Shown here: positions 9,956 to 21,565 of the stretch, piece by piece | Layout: every line of letters begins with the position of its first letter | Numbering within the stretch: position 1 is the first letter of the stretch | NCBI GenBank assembly: GCA_031841125.1 | Contig: CM063110.1 | Coordinates: 52,117,946-52,181,945 of the forward strand | Reading direction: 5' to 3' | From: Acanthococcus lagerstroemiae | Lineage: Eukaryota; Arthropoda; Insecta; Hemiptera; Eriococcidae | Length of the DNA: 64,000 nt | Notes under the pieces: model-generated | Seen by the model: only the letters and a program-made list of their open reading frames with translations | Databases searched by the model: none | Told to the model about the DNA's origin: nothing | Program-made: the position numbers and the translations under genes

Positions 9956-10190
9956 AGTGGCAAAAAAAATGCCACTCTTCTGACACTCGGGTAACACGCC
10001 ACTTTATGGCAAAAATAGTCATAAATTGGCAAAAAAATTGCCTCAATCAGTGGCATAAAATTGACACGCTCATTGAGTGACAATTGATGTAAGCGACCTC
10101 TGTATATTTCTATGTGGCCAACTTCAGAACTACTCATTTTGCCACTTCATGGCACTTGTGGCAGTTTTGTGACTGCCACTGATCTGCCTC
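9956..10190. repeat. Cluster of TGGCA/TGCCA inverted repeats
   Basis: AGTGGCA-A7-TGCCACT at 9956-9977 is a perfect short inverted repeat. Many further TGGCA or TGCCA words follow (near 9995, 10010, 10030, 10040, 10055, 10115, 10140, 10150, 10160 and 10175). They could be NFI-like half sites or remnants of a small palindromic element. No function can be assigned. Confidence 0.4.
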
Positions 10191-10199
10191 TTGCACATT

Positions 10200-12973
10200 A
10201 GGTACCTGACGAAATATACAAAAACTCTCCTAAACAGTTTGGCAGTTTCTCTTCGGTGATTCTGAATAATACCTTGCGTGAGACAGTCTGGCAAAAATTA
10301 GTCCGCTATGTAGGTACTGGGTAGTACGTCTTAAACAGTTTAACTCTCTTTATTCTACTATCCGTTTTGTGTATTTTGTGTAGTACAGTTCGGCAATATT
10401 TAGTAGACTATCATTGCATAAATTCTCCTTTTTGATCGTAATTATTTCTATTATTATTTTTGAATTTACATCAGCTAAGCTATTTTTAGTAAGAGCTGCC
10501 TAGACCTGAATAATTTTTTCTAGTTGTTTCAACGACTCTTACAAGACATCACAAGAAAAATTCATAGATTTGTTCATACAATAAATAATAGATATGAAAT
10601 TACTATTCAGTTTGACCATTTAAACTTGTCCTTTCCACAGACGATGACAAAAATTTAATAAGATAGGCAGAAACCATATCAGTTTCTAATAAGTGGTACA
10701 ATTGTTTAGGTATGGTGCCTTTTTCTCCGTGTTGAACTTGACACAGTAAAAATGAAATTACAGCAATAGTTGCCTCTGAAATACCAATTTTCGAATTAAG
10801 GTAACCGCGTCCAGGTCCAGTATTAACCTTTTTTTTTGCCATCATATGCACCCGGAAGTATTTCCAAAGTAGAAACCTTAGACGTAACGTGAACTTTTAT
10901 ACGTGACTACGTATTTTCATCGGTGCAGACGAGCAAAAAAAATAATATTAAAAAAAAAACCACAACAAGCCAACCTTTAACCAGGTCTAAAAGAGGCCTT
11001 TTGAAAAAATTCTTGCCACGGTTCTAACATTGAAAATAGTTCCAAAACCCCTTTAATTTTGATTCTAAAACAATATTTCCATTACGGAATTGATTGCTGA
11101 AAAATGTAAGCCGTAGCCTGGACTTTGTCAGACGCACATTAATTTACCACGACATGTTGCCGATGTGATGGGTCTCGGAATACCTTATACTTTACTGGGT
11201 CTCGGATTGATACACACTACGTGAACAGCGCCCTCTGGTGTAAAGGTGCGCGAACTACCAAAATAAAATATAAATTAGTCCACTTAAACTGGAATAGCTC
11301 GAAGAGTAGGACGATTTATAAAAATGCGTATCGAAATAGAGCACTACTTGAAGTGTGCATTAAATTTGTGAGATTTCAAGGGTGTGGAGGAGAGTCAAAT
11401 ATTTTTTTCGATATTTCATATATCAGCACTTGGACGAAAATTATGAAATTTTGAGGAAATTTCAAAGGGCTATTTGTAGTAGTCAATTTTTTCGAGATCC
11501 CAAACATAGTACGGGGAGAAAATATTGGATTTAGTGTTAAAAATGTTAAATTTTTTTACGGTGATAAATGTCATATTTCGACACTTCCGATAAATGGTTT
11601 AATTACCAGATTCATTCCCATATTTAATTGTCGTCGATTCTTATGTTAAAAGTCAAATACAGATTTCGTATAGTCTTTTATTGAACTCTGTCCATGTAAA
11701 TTTGTGTTGCCTGCATTTGAATCTACCAGCGTCAAATTCTGCTGTGTGTTATTTGAACTATTTGTCTGTTTTTTTTTTGAAGTGTGTCGCTTGATTTCTT
11801 ACGTTTATTCAATTATTTGTTTTTGTTGAGTTTTTGTTTTTTTCGAATCTCTGTTATGGTTGTTTTTATGTTAAAAGTTTCTTAGTTATTTTTTTCGTTT
11901 TTTTTCTTTGTTTTATTCTGTTAATTTTTTCATACAGCTTTCATTTTTCTAGTCTCGCTTCTGTTTTTTTTATAATTTATTTTTTATATCTATTATTTAT
12001 TATTATATATTATTATTTGTGATTTGATTTTATTTTATTTTCTAGATTTCTTTTATGTAAGATTACTTAAATTTGAAATTTTCGGTTTCTTTTTGTAGTC
12101 AATTGAAAGTCGTATTTTTCTTAGCACACTGTTTAAAAAAAAAAAAAAAAAAAAATAATGGGATTCCGCGTCCCTATGCTACACTAGCGCTCCGCACGTA
12201 ATTTTTACAACTAATGTTTTTTCAGGCACGCGTTGATTCGTATCGATTTTCTTATCTAAAATAAGTTTCTTTAAAATTAGCATATAACATTGTCCATTAT
12301 GTAACATGTTTCTTCTGGTTCGAAAATGTCAGCCATTGTGACGATTGTTTTCTAGTTACAAAATAAATTTATCAATACGTTGAACTGGTTCACCTTAATT
12401 TGAAATATAACTCTTTTCCCCCCTTTCTGTCTCTTTGTCTCGTATGTTGTTCTTTAATAGATACACCACCAGGGGCGGATAGGTGAATTGAAACTAAAGG
12501 GGAAATAATGTAAGAGTAGCCCTCTACAAATTTTTAAGCGGCCAAAAAATTTTTTTGCTCCACCCCATTTTATTTACACACAGTCTTTCAGGGTTCAAAA
12601 AAGCAAATGGTCACGCGGATACTCAATTTACAGTTTTCCTCCTTCTTTTATCTTTTCAATTAAGAAAATTGTTTTACCTCACTGTGAAATGAATCGAAAA
12701 AAATTAGTATGTTTATAAATAACAGAAATACCTAATACATAATATTATTTTAATAATTAGGAGGTTTATTAAAAATAAAAGATCATTTATCTAACATTAT
12801 AGGTTGGCCTAAAAAACTTATTTATCAAATTAATTAATTAATTTAACAATTTCCGAATACTTGAGGACTTATTCGAGAGCGCGTAAAGAACGTCCTCATT
12901 CTTTATTTCTGAGAGGATTTCATTCTCGATATTCATAATCATAAGTGCATCCAAGTGATCATCTGTAAGTACC
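10200..12973. other. No gene recognised; T-rich tract and poly(A) run
   Basis: I see no convincing coding frame. 11760-12130 is strongly T-rich and 12135-12155 is a run of 21 A residues, which could be the end of a retroposon. At 12477 the sequence CAGGGGCGGATAGG resembles a hAT tip, but no partner end is visible. The open frame 10603-10851 (minus, 82 codons) has no recognisable motif. Confidence 0.4.
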
Positions 12974-13935
12974 CAGAGACGAAACTGTAGGGGGTTGCCC
13001 CCCCCCCAATAATTTGACAGTCGGCAAATTTTGAAACTGTTCATTTGAAATTTTCATTTTTCATGAATGTTTATTTCTTTATTTCTTTTTCAATTAAAAA
13101 ATATTTCGATGAAAAATCGGCAAATTTTTAATTGTTTAAAAATTTTGTCGTCGAATTTTTAGTTTTCAAAAAATATTTGTCGGCAAATTTTTCTTCTTCA
13201 CCTCCCCAAACTGAAAGTCAAATTTCTTTTCTGAAAATGGAGTACCCCGGACTTCTGTCAGAGACTAGCCAGTCAAAAGCCGAAGGTTTCAAGCTGAGTA
13301 TCGAAAGTTATGTGAAAGGTTGGAACAAATTAGAAATGTGGAAGACACTTCGAAAATCTGAAAGTCGGTAGCGGCCGTTGAATTTCGAATTTTAATGACT
13401 ATTCTGTTTTTACTAGATTCTCTGTTTGGTCCAGAGTCTGAAATTTGAGAAAGTTGAACATTTTATTAAAATCTAAAAGTTGAAAGCAAAAGACTTCTTT
13501 TCCAATGTCACAAACTATATAGGAGGGAAATCTGGAACAAAAGTAAAAACTCCATGTGTGTTTTCCATAATAATGAAAGGGAGCTTGAGGCACGGATCAC
13601 CCTGACCCGATTGACCTGAAACTTTGTAGGTTTTTTTTAAATGTTTATTTTTTGATTTTATTGGAACCAGTTTAGGAGACGAATCAGAGGAAATTCAGAA
13701 AAAAATATCACCAAGAGTAAATAACGACTACCTTGATGTGTAAAGGAAGGTGTGTGTTCCTCTCAAGAATTCCTAACATCCTTCCAGCTTACCTTCCCAG
13801 ACTAGGGTATGCTCATATGAGTGCTTGGGGGATAAGGTTTCAAAATACACTTGCAGGGACGAAACTATGACGGGGGGTGAAACACCCCTAATAATTTGGT
13901 AGTCGGCAAATTTTGAAACTGTTCATTTGAATTTT
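12974..13935 (-). mobile_element. Composite nonautonomous element, copy 1 (one end truncated)
   Basis: On the minus strand this copy has the same order as 39602-40770. A full 280-bp terminal block (block B, 12974-13243) has tip CAGAGACGAAACTGTAG. The shared cargo (13243-13855) includes the segment near GACTGGCTAGTC, the one near CGATTGGATTAGGGGAATCC and the one near GCATACCCTAGTCTGG. A second block B in the same orientation starts at 13856 (CAGGGACGAAACTAT) and breaks off near 13940. Nothing in it codes for a recognisable protein. Because one end is lost, a target duplication cannot be tested here. Confidence 0.65.
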
Positions 13936-13939
13936 TCAT

Positions 13940-15780
13940 TTACCATGGTGAGCGGCGCAGGTAGTGGGCGGCAGCTTTCCTTAAATTGATCGACATCAAT
14001 TCTTATGAGGGAAGGTAACTTATAGGAAATTTTACGCTCTACAAATTTTGTTCTTTTAATTCTTCCGCTAAATGGCATTGTTCTCGACTCAATTAGCATT
14101 CAAATAGGAAAATCGTCCTGATCCCATTTTCAATTTTGCCGATTGTAGCGCTCCTAGTGGATGACCGGCAGCTCGAATGCCTATTTTAAAATTCTTTGCC
14201 TCAATAGTTTTTCCAGAATTTTGAAGTTTCTAAAAATTGTTAGAACAAACCACGGTCTCCCCTACCTTTCTTACTTTAAGTAATCACGTTCTTTCATCAG
14301 TGTATTACAACTCTGAAGTTCTTGAATTACCCTTTACATAAGCAGTTGAGACTGTAGATAGTGTTCAGTCTTCCTGTTGGTTATTGTGACTCGGTCTATT
14401 TGTCAAATGTGGGAAAGTTATTCTAGTATCATATAATGAGCAGTTTGTGTCGTATACTATGTTCCTATCAGTTATTGTAGTCTTGTCTGTTTATACAATG
14501 TATGTTCGTTAGTTATTAGTGTGAAGTGGTTCACTATCGCTATATTGAGATCACAACCAATAAGAAGAAAGGACGCTACATGCTTTCCTCGTGGTACTAC
14601 CTCGATCATATTATAAAGTGGAAGACTTCGAGAACACAAGAAATAACTATTTTACTTACACTTGCGATAAATGGATTCATTCTCGAAGGCTGGGAGTACT
14701 TACAAACTTCAGCTACTTTCTTATTCTAGTTTTTGGAAGATTACGAAACTACTAGGTGTATCAAATTGTTCTCGTTCATTGGGTTCCCCCAACCAGTCAA
14801 CTGTTTTTGAAACATCTCCATTCCCTACTGCCCTCGTCATGTACCCACGACTGAGTCGAGGCAGTCATATTTGACCCCGAATTCGGTTGGACGTTCTGTA
14901 ACGCTCATAGTTGGAGGGCGAATGAAAAACAATTAAGGAAAAATTCGAGTCGCCGAAAGGAAGAAAAAATTGGATGATCTATTTCTATAACTGATGTACA
15001 GGATATGGCGTAGCGCTGTTCCATTTCTTAAAACGACGAAAATTTCGGAACGACGAGAAAATCCAAATGGTCTGGGATAACGACCTTTTACGGCAATAAA
15101 GCTAAATTTCCGAACCATTATCTGCGGAATTCCTTTCGGTTGTTTCTTTCGCGCGAGCTTTACTACGTTCCAAGATATTTTCGAACCCGCCGTCTAATCT
15201 ACCCGAAGGTAATTTTCAAAAATTATCCGCGATACGCTGCGAGGAATTGTTTTTCATTCTTTATTGCCGTATCTCCTATCAGGGGGAAAGCGTCCACCCA
15301 TCCGGCGTGGGACGATTCGTCGTTGATTTCTTTCCACCAAGGTATGATATGAATAATGACGGTGCTCTGAAACTGCTGACAGACCGAAAAATTGTATATA
15401 TTCCGATCGAATTACGACGACCTTGATCGAATTTTTATGGCTCGTACAAGATCTAACAACTAATCGCCTATAAGGCCAGCTCTATACATCAGGCCTTTCA
15501 ACGGTGCAATTCTCGAGCCACGTTGGCGTCATGTACTCTGGAGAATTGCAGCGGTCGCTCTCAGTTGGCTTTGGAAATTCAGAAATTGGCTAGGAAAACG
15601 AAGATTGAAAATTAAACGAAAATAAAGAGAATGGTGCGGACGTGCAGATCCAGTTTTACCAATTAAGAAAGCTAGGAAGCCCCCCCCCCCAAAAAAAAAA
15701 AGTTATAAAGCAGGATTATTGTTTACTTTATTGTAACATTGAAAACATGGCGCCGCTTTACGAGTGAGAGCTCAATCACT
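13940..15780. other. No recognisable feature
   Basis: Mixed AT-rich sequence with only short chance frames (for example 14526-14729, 14671-14874 and 15140-15352). A C12/A11 homopolymer pair lies near 15680-15702. I find no transposon motifs or gene signals. Confidence 0.35.
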
Positions 15781-16370
15781 CAATCGCTCAAAATAGTACA
15801 CGACTGAGCACCCCCTGTAACAGCCCTCCCTAACGGCCTCCCGTAACGCTCCTGTTACTATGACGTCATACTACTGGGTATACTTAAGCGAAAACCGTAA
15901 TGCTTCCCCCATAACGGTCCCCTGTAACGCTCCTGTTACTATGACATCATTTTAGCGAGCATATTGAGCGAAAATTGTGTTTATACATTTCTATGGAAAT
16001 TTATTTCTTCCAGCCAGAGGTATACTTGAGCGAAAACCGTAACCCCCCTTGACACGCTCCCCCCGACACGAAGCCAGCGCCCTTTCGAGAATTACCTCAG
16101 AGACGTTTGGGTTCCCTTTTCATTTCCAGCTCAGTTCAACTCACAGTTCTTTAGTAGCTTGTCACGGGGACAATTCAATTCAGTGGTTGACATTTCCATT
16201 TTCTTCCAGCCATGAGTAGGTATATGTTAGCGGAAACCGTAACGTTCCCCCTGACACGCTCTCCCGACACGAATTCAGTGGTTGACACTTGCGGCGTCCT
16301 GCGCGACTACAGTCTGCACAACCGTGTTATTAATAGAAATTTCCATGGAATTTTTTTTTTATTAGGGTAC
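15780..16370 (+). repeat. Dispersed repeat family (GGTATACTTGAGCGAAAACC), locus 1
   Basis: The word GGTATACTTGAGCGAAAACC and close variants recur near 15888, 15955, 16020 and 16215. They are interleaved with CGCTCCTGTTACTATGACGTCAT (the last part twice: near 15850 and 15935) and stretches like CCCCCTGACACGCTC. The same set of words recurs at 33590-33995. TGACGTCA inside the repeat is a CRE-type palindrome, but that alone is not evidence of regulation. The superfamily is unknown. Confidence 0.55.
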
Positions 16371-16379
16371 GAAAGCATA

Positions 16380-17234
16380 TGTATAAAATATTACACTACG
16401 CGTCTCTGTAGGAGACACGATTTTTTCAACTGTTATTCAATTTTTTGGGCGGGTACAATGTTCTCTAGTAGCCATCGTCCCAACGCCACTGCCCTTCTTC
16501 ATGATTTTCACACGGCACCTCTGTGCGAAATAAAGGTAACAGAGATGGAATAAGTTGCCAGTCAATGCGATGACTAGAACGTCGTAATTTGAAGAAGTAC
16601 AGAGCAATGAGAGCTCAGGGTGTTTCGATTTTACAATTTTCGAAATTTGAAAGCGGTCACGCCTTAAGAGTTGTTACTAGGCTCCAAATGAGCCTATATA
16701 GCTTAGAATCTGCGCTGAACATCACAAATGCTCGGAAAATTGTCGCTCACTCGGCAGTCGAGGAAGTCAGTTCGAAAAACACAGGAATACGCTTTAGCGT
16801 TTTCTTCATTTTAAGTAGGAAAAACTTTAATTGCACGATAAAAAAATTCAAATGAACGATAGGATACAGAACGCTAAAATAGGTGGTCCGAAAGATAGTA
16901 AAATGAATTATTGCCCGTTACATGTTGCAAACAAAATAATTACAAACGAACGATAATTGACGAGTAGTTTAAACGATAGGATAATTTGCGTCACGTTCAT
17001 AAAAATACATTTCTCGACATGAATTGCACTAAATACATTGATAAATATTTTTCAATGCAGAATAATGCTCTGTACTTCCAGAAGAGCTTGCTCAGCAATC
17101 ATGTCCTTGGTCTCCAAATTAGACTGAAACTTGGAAGCATACCGCAGGAGGCAACAGTTGTCCCCTTGGGTGAAAAAAGAAAGAGGAACCGGCCTGCCAA
17201 GTCGAAAAAAACGCTCATTTTCCAATGAAGACAC
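16380..17234. other. No gene recognised
   Basis: Chance frames only (for example 16212-16553 and 16589-16855). 16840-16985 contains several AACGATA-type words that resemble, in inverse, ATCGTTCAT words at 21610-21780, perhaps a diffuse shared repeat. Confidence 0.3.
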
Positions 17235-19720
17235 AGTTTTTCAAGGATAGTATTTCAGTATTTCAACTCGAAAAAAGCAAACACCTCCTCCTCCCCACTC
17301 TTTACGTACAAGAATGAAAAACTTGCCGAACCGCAGCAAATAGCAGAAGCATTCGCCAACCACTTTAAGTCAGTATTCAATATAATCCAAAGCAACAGCC
17401 ATCAATTCTCTCGCAAAATGAAGTTCATAGCAATTGTCTGATAATTACATTGGGGAATATTACTGACAATGACGTAGAAAGAGCATTGAAATGCCTGAGA
17501 CCGAAAAGAGCCATTGGACCGGATGGAATACCCCAGTATATTTATAAAGGATGCACTGAATTTTTGATTACCCCCCTCAAATACATTTTTAATCTTATTG
17601 TTCAAACCTGTAGAACCCCTCACAGATGGACAACATCATCAGTAACACCCATACCTAAAACGGCAGGCACAAACAGTCACTGACTCGAGACCAATTACAA
17701 ATATGCCTGTTCCTAATAAAATTTTTGAAAAAATCATTTTTTTTGAAAATATATCTCCAACTTTACAACTGCATAACTCACCAACAACATGAATTTGTAA
17801 GAGGTCGATCGATCGAGACAAATCTTGTAGAATTCACACATCACATTGCAAAAACCCTCGATGAGAGTTCCCAAACCCAAGTCGATGTAATCTATACAGA
17901 TTTTCGGAAAGCCTTTGACGAGGTCGACCACTCCATTCTCCTTCAAAAACTATCTAAATTTGGTTTTTCAAATTCACTTGTACAATTACTACAGAATCAT
18001 CTTGAGCAGTCAAAACAGTACGTGGTTTTTAAAGGCATGAAATCTCACACGTATAGATGCACATCAGGAGTCCCACAAGGAGGAAACCTAGCTCCCGTCC
18101 TTTTCCTCCTCTATATTAATGACATACCACAACTACTACAATTTTCAAAATGTCTTCTATTTGCGGACGATTTAAAAATCTTCAAAACCGTTAAAACTAT
18201 ACGAGACACACAGAACCTCATGCTGGACCTCAGTACTTTGGTGAATTGGAGTAAAGAAAATAACCTCCCACTGAATATTGAAAAATGTAAAGTGATCACT
18301 TTCACTCGTAAGAAAAATCCTATACATGCGATATATGACATAGAGCGGAAAAAGCTGGAACGGGTAAACGAAATTCGCGATTTGGGGGTTCTCATGGAAG
18401 GCAAACTGAATTACTCACAACACCTACAGAATACTATGATCAAAGCAAAACGAAATGCGGGGCTAGTAAAGCGGTCCTCCAATGTATTCAAAAAGCCATC
18501 TGTTCTTCGACTTTTCTACCAATCTCTAGTACGCTCACATCTTGATTTCGCTAATGTCATCTGGGGTTCACTCACTAAAACAGAAGAAAATGCACTAGAA
18601 TCAATTCATAAAAAATTTCTTAGATTCCTCTATTACAAAGATTTTTCATATTACGATTTCTCGGTCACGTACCCAGAGCTTGTCTCCGGCTACGAAGTGA
18701 ATACATTGCGGATGAGGAGGAACCTATGTGCAGTAAAGCTCCTTTACAATATACTCCGGGGACAAATAGACTCGCCATGTCTCCTATCTAAAATCAACAT
18801 CTACATACCACAGGGGCTCTTTTCGGTCTCCAGGACAAGAACAAATATCTTCTCACCTTTGGAAAAAAGTATGAAACTCTATAACAAACTAGTCGAAATT
18901 GACATTTTCTTTGATACAAAACATAAATTTGAAGTAAAGGTAACGCAGGCTCTCGCACAACTTTATTCATGATTAATAGGTACATACCTAAATATCTTAG
19001 GACTGCTCAACAAGTCCGTGAAAGCAAGTTGATGGAGGAGGGGGGGGGGGTTAAGGCGGCGTCAATTATCGCAATTAACGTGGTTACTATTATTATTATT
19101 CTCATTGTTAATTTTATTACTAATATTATTATTTACTACTTTTTTTGTCATTACTTTTATCACTGCAAGTTTTGCCACTGACATTGCGTTTTTGATTTTG
19201 ATTTACCTTTCATTTATTTATTTCTTTTACGTTTTGTTTATTTATTTATCTTATAGTGACCGTTATTCTATGCGAGGAGAGTTATTGTCATTGCGTTCCT
19301 CTTTTCTTTTCTTTTTGATCTTGTATATCATTTACCATTTGTTTCGTGCGTTTTTACTTACTTATACACCGTTATTATATGCGGGAGTGTTACTTATTAA
19401 TTACTTGTGCCCGCACTAGCACCCTACTATTGTCATTGCGTCTTTCCCTTGTTTTCCTTTTTCGATTTTTTGATTTTGTATATCTGTTTTCCACCCTTCA
19501 TAGCTATTGAATAATTTAATAATACCATTCGGACCGCTTGGTCAAGTAATTCAGAGGTAATAATAATAGTAACCCCCCCACTCGCCCCCCTATACAATGG
19601 GACACAGGGGGCGTATTAAATGTTCTAAATGTAAAATCATCACTATTATTTGCCATATTTAAATAAATTGAAATTGAAATTATTATTATTATTATTATTA
19701 TTATTATTTTTATGTTAGAT
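17235..19720 (+). mobile_element. CR1/Jockey-like non-LTR retrotransposon, 5'-truncated
   Basis: The recognisable ORF2 starts near 17250 with FQYFNSKKAN and AEAFANHFKSVF, the linker between endonuclease and RT. After a stop and frameshift, 17450-17680 reads the fingers region (RAIGPDGIPQYIYKG). After a further shift the RT continues open at 17725-18972. The 3' UTR is T-rich. It ends at about 19660-19720 with AATAAATTGAAATTGAAAT followed by an (ATT)n run, a common tail for insect LINEs of this group. The endonuclease domain and ORF1 are missing. Upstream disruptions make this copy inactive. Confidence 0.75.
17725..18972 (+). CDS. Reverse transcriptase segment of the CR1/Jockey-like LINE (415 codons)
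   Basis: This is the longest open frame of the window and part of the LINE at 17235-19720. Motif A is YTDFRKAFDEVDH with catalytic Asp at residue 59. Motif B is SGVPQGGNLAPVLF at about 114-127 and motif C is LLFADDL with Asp148-Asp149. Thumb motifs such as RDLGVLMEGKLNY and a long C-terminal region follow. No RNase H is present, which fits CR1/Jockey elements. The ATG at 17725 is not a real start: the domain begins upstream in other frames, so a complete protein cannot be made from this locus. The three catalytic Asp residues and an intact palm suggest a fairly recent loss of function. Confidence 0.75.
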   Translation: MKKSFFLKIYLQLYNCITHQQHEFVRGRSIETNLVEFTHHIAKTLDESSQTQVDVIYTDFRKAFDEVDHSILLQKLSKFGFSNSLVQLLQNHLEQSKQYVVFKGMKSHTYRCTSGVPQGGNLAPVLFLLYINDIPQLLQFSKCLLFADDLKIFKTVKTIRDTQNLMLDLSTLVNWSKENNLPLNIEKCKVITFTRKKNPIHAIYDIERKKLERVNEIRDLGVLMEGKLNYSQHLQNTMIKAKRNAGLVKRSSNVFKKPSVLRLFYQSLVRSHLDFANVIWGSLTKTEENALESIHKKFLRFLYYKDFSYYDFSVTYPELVSGYEVNTLRMRRNLCAVKLLYNILRGQIDSPCLLSKINIYIPQGLFSVSRTRTNIFSPLEKSMKLYNKLVEIDIFFDTKHKFEVKVTQALAQLYS

Positions 19721-19887
19721 AGTGTTGCCCTACTATTGGCTGAAAAGCTGTTGGGCAGCACTTTAAATACACGCTGTAAAATAAAAAATAAAATAAAAAA
19801 AATAAAGTTTTCCGTACCTAGGGTGATGTGACTGCAATAGTTTTTAAGGTTTACTTTTTAATTTTTGTAACGTGTACCACTTACAGC

Positions 19888-21557
19888 CAGAGGCGAAACT
19901 TGACTTTCAGTGGGGGGGGGGGGAGAAGAAGGAAAATTTGCCGACAAGTATTTTCTTTTAACTAAAAATTTGCTGACAAAATTTTCTACAAATTTGAAAA
20001 TTCGCCGATTATTTAATCAAAATATTTTTAAATTAAAAATAATAATAATAATAATAAACAAACAAACGTTCTTAGAAAATGAAAAATTCAAGTAAACAGT
20101 TTCAAAATTTGCTGACTACCTAATTATTGGGGGTGTTTCACCTCGGAGTCCATAGTTTTGTCCCTGAAAATGCAGATTGGAACCTTATCCTCCAAGCACT
20201 CACATTTGCGCACAAGAGCATACCCTATTCTGGGAGGGTAAGGTGAAAGGATCTTAGGAATACTCGAGAGAAACGCACAACTTCTTTTACACATTGAGGT
20301 GGTCGTTGTTTACTCTTGGTGATCTTTTTTCTGAATTTCCTCTGATTCTACTCCTAAATTGATTCCAATAAAATCAAATCAAATAAATAAATAAAATAAA
20401 ATAAAATAATAACAAAGTTTCCTGTCGATTGGATTAGGGGAATCCGTGCCAGAAGTTCCCTTTCGTTCTTATGGGAAAATACATGGAGTTTTGACTTTGG
20501 TTCCAGACTAAATTTCCTTCCTATTCGGGCCATACATCGCTAGTATCGACTACTCTTACCTGCGACCAAAAGGTGAAGTTTTTCTATAACTACATTCCAG
20601 AATGAGTGAATAACTAAGTATGTAACTGAGTGAGTAACTGAGTGAATCACTAAATGAGTAAGTGAGTGACTGAGTGACGGGGTGAGGAAGTGAATGAATA
20701 ACTAAATTACAGAATGAGTGAATGACTAAGTAAGTGAGTGAATCACTGAATCACTAAGTGAGTGATTGATTAACTGGGTGAATCAATAAATAAGTAAGCG
20801 AATGATTGAGTGAGTGAGTGACAGAGTGAGGAAAAGTGAATGAATAACTACATTACAGAATATAACCCTGATCGTGGGGAATATTTCATTTAAAGGAATA
20901 CGAAGAAACCTCAAAATATTATGAAAACAAACGCGTTTATCGAAAAAATGATTAGGACAAAATTTATAGTAGATAAAACTTTCCTTCCATTGAGACCATT
21001 TTCATTTCAATCTGATGGATTTTCTAAAATATGTAGGGTTTCAATAGTTCCTTTTTTTTCCACGTGCCTAAAATTATAGAGGGCGACTCTTTCGCGCTGG
21101 CAGTCCGAATAGTCATTGAAATTTGAAATTCAACGTTTGCTACCGACTTTCAGATTTTCGAAATATCTTCCACATTTCAGTTTTGTTTCAACCTTTCAAA
21201 TAACGTTCGATACTTAGCTTGAAATCTTCTGCTTTTGACTGACTAGTCTCCAACAGGGGTCCAGGGTGCTCCATTTTCAGAAACGAAATTTGACTTTCAG
21301 TTTGAAAAGATGGAGAAAAAAAAATTTGCCGACAAATATTTTTTGAAAACTAAAAATTCGCCGACAAAATGCTTAGAAAATTGAAAATTTGTCAATGTTT
21401 TAATCGAAATATTTTTTAAGTAAAAAAGAAAATAAATAAACAAACAAACATGCATAAAAATTGAAAAATCAAATGAACAGTCGTAAAATTTGCCGACTGT
21501 CTAATTATTGGGGGGGGGGAGTGTTTCAACCCCCATACCCTTATAGTTTCGCCCCTG
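19888..21557 (+). mobile_element. Composite nonautonomous element, copy 2 (both ends present)
   Basis: Two copies of the 280-bp block B stand in the same orientation at the ends: 19888-20166 (tip CAGAGGCGAAACT) and 21278-21557 (end AGTTTCGCCCCTG). The outer tips are inverted repeats over 13 bp with one mismatch. The flanks are CTTACAGC (19880-19887) and CTTACACC (21558-21565), a 7-of-8 match, which suggests a hAT-type 8-bp duplication of the whole unit. The cargo includes the segments shared with the copies at 12974 and 39602: 20167-20400 (GCATACCCTATTCTGG), 20415-20530 (GATTGGATTAGGGGAATCC) and 21090-21277 (TTGACTGACTAGTCTCCAAC). It also includes a unique part with a minisatellite. There is no coding frame. 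Confidence 0.6.
20583..20870 (+). repeat. Minisatellite of GAGTGAATNACT-like words
   Basis: Irregular repetition of GAGTGA, AACTAAGT, GAGTGACTGAGTGA and similar 4- to 8-base words for nearly 300 bp. A longer phrase, TACAGAATGAGTGAATGACTAAG, recurs near its ends. It sits inside the cargo of composite copy 2 and is absent from the cargo of copies 1 and 3, so it arose or expanded here. Confidence 0.7.
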
Positions 21558-21565
21558 CTTACACC

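Noticed and set aside
12477..12500. hAT element beginning at CAGGGGCGGATAGG
   Set aside because: No opposite end or 8-bp duplication could be found.
19888..21557. Ordinary LTR retrotransposon
   Set aside because: Terminal direct repeats are present, but they lack TG...CA ends, a primer-binding site, a polypurine tract and any gag/pol. The flanks fit 8 bp rather than 4-6 bp.
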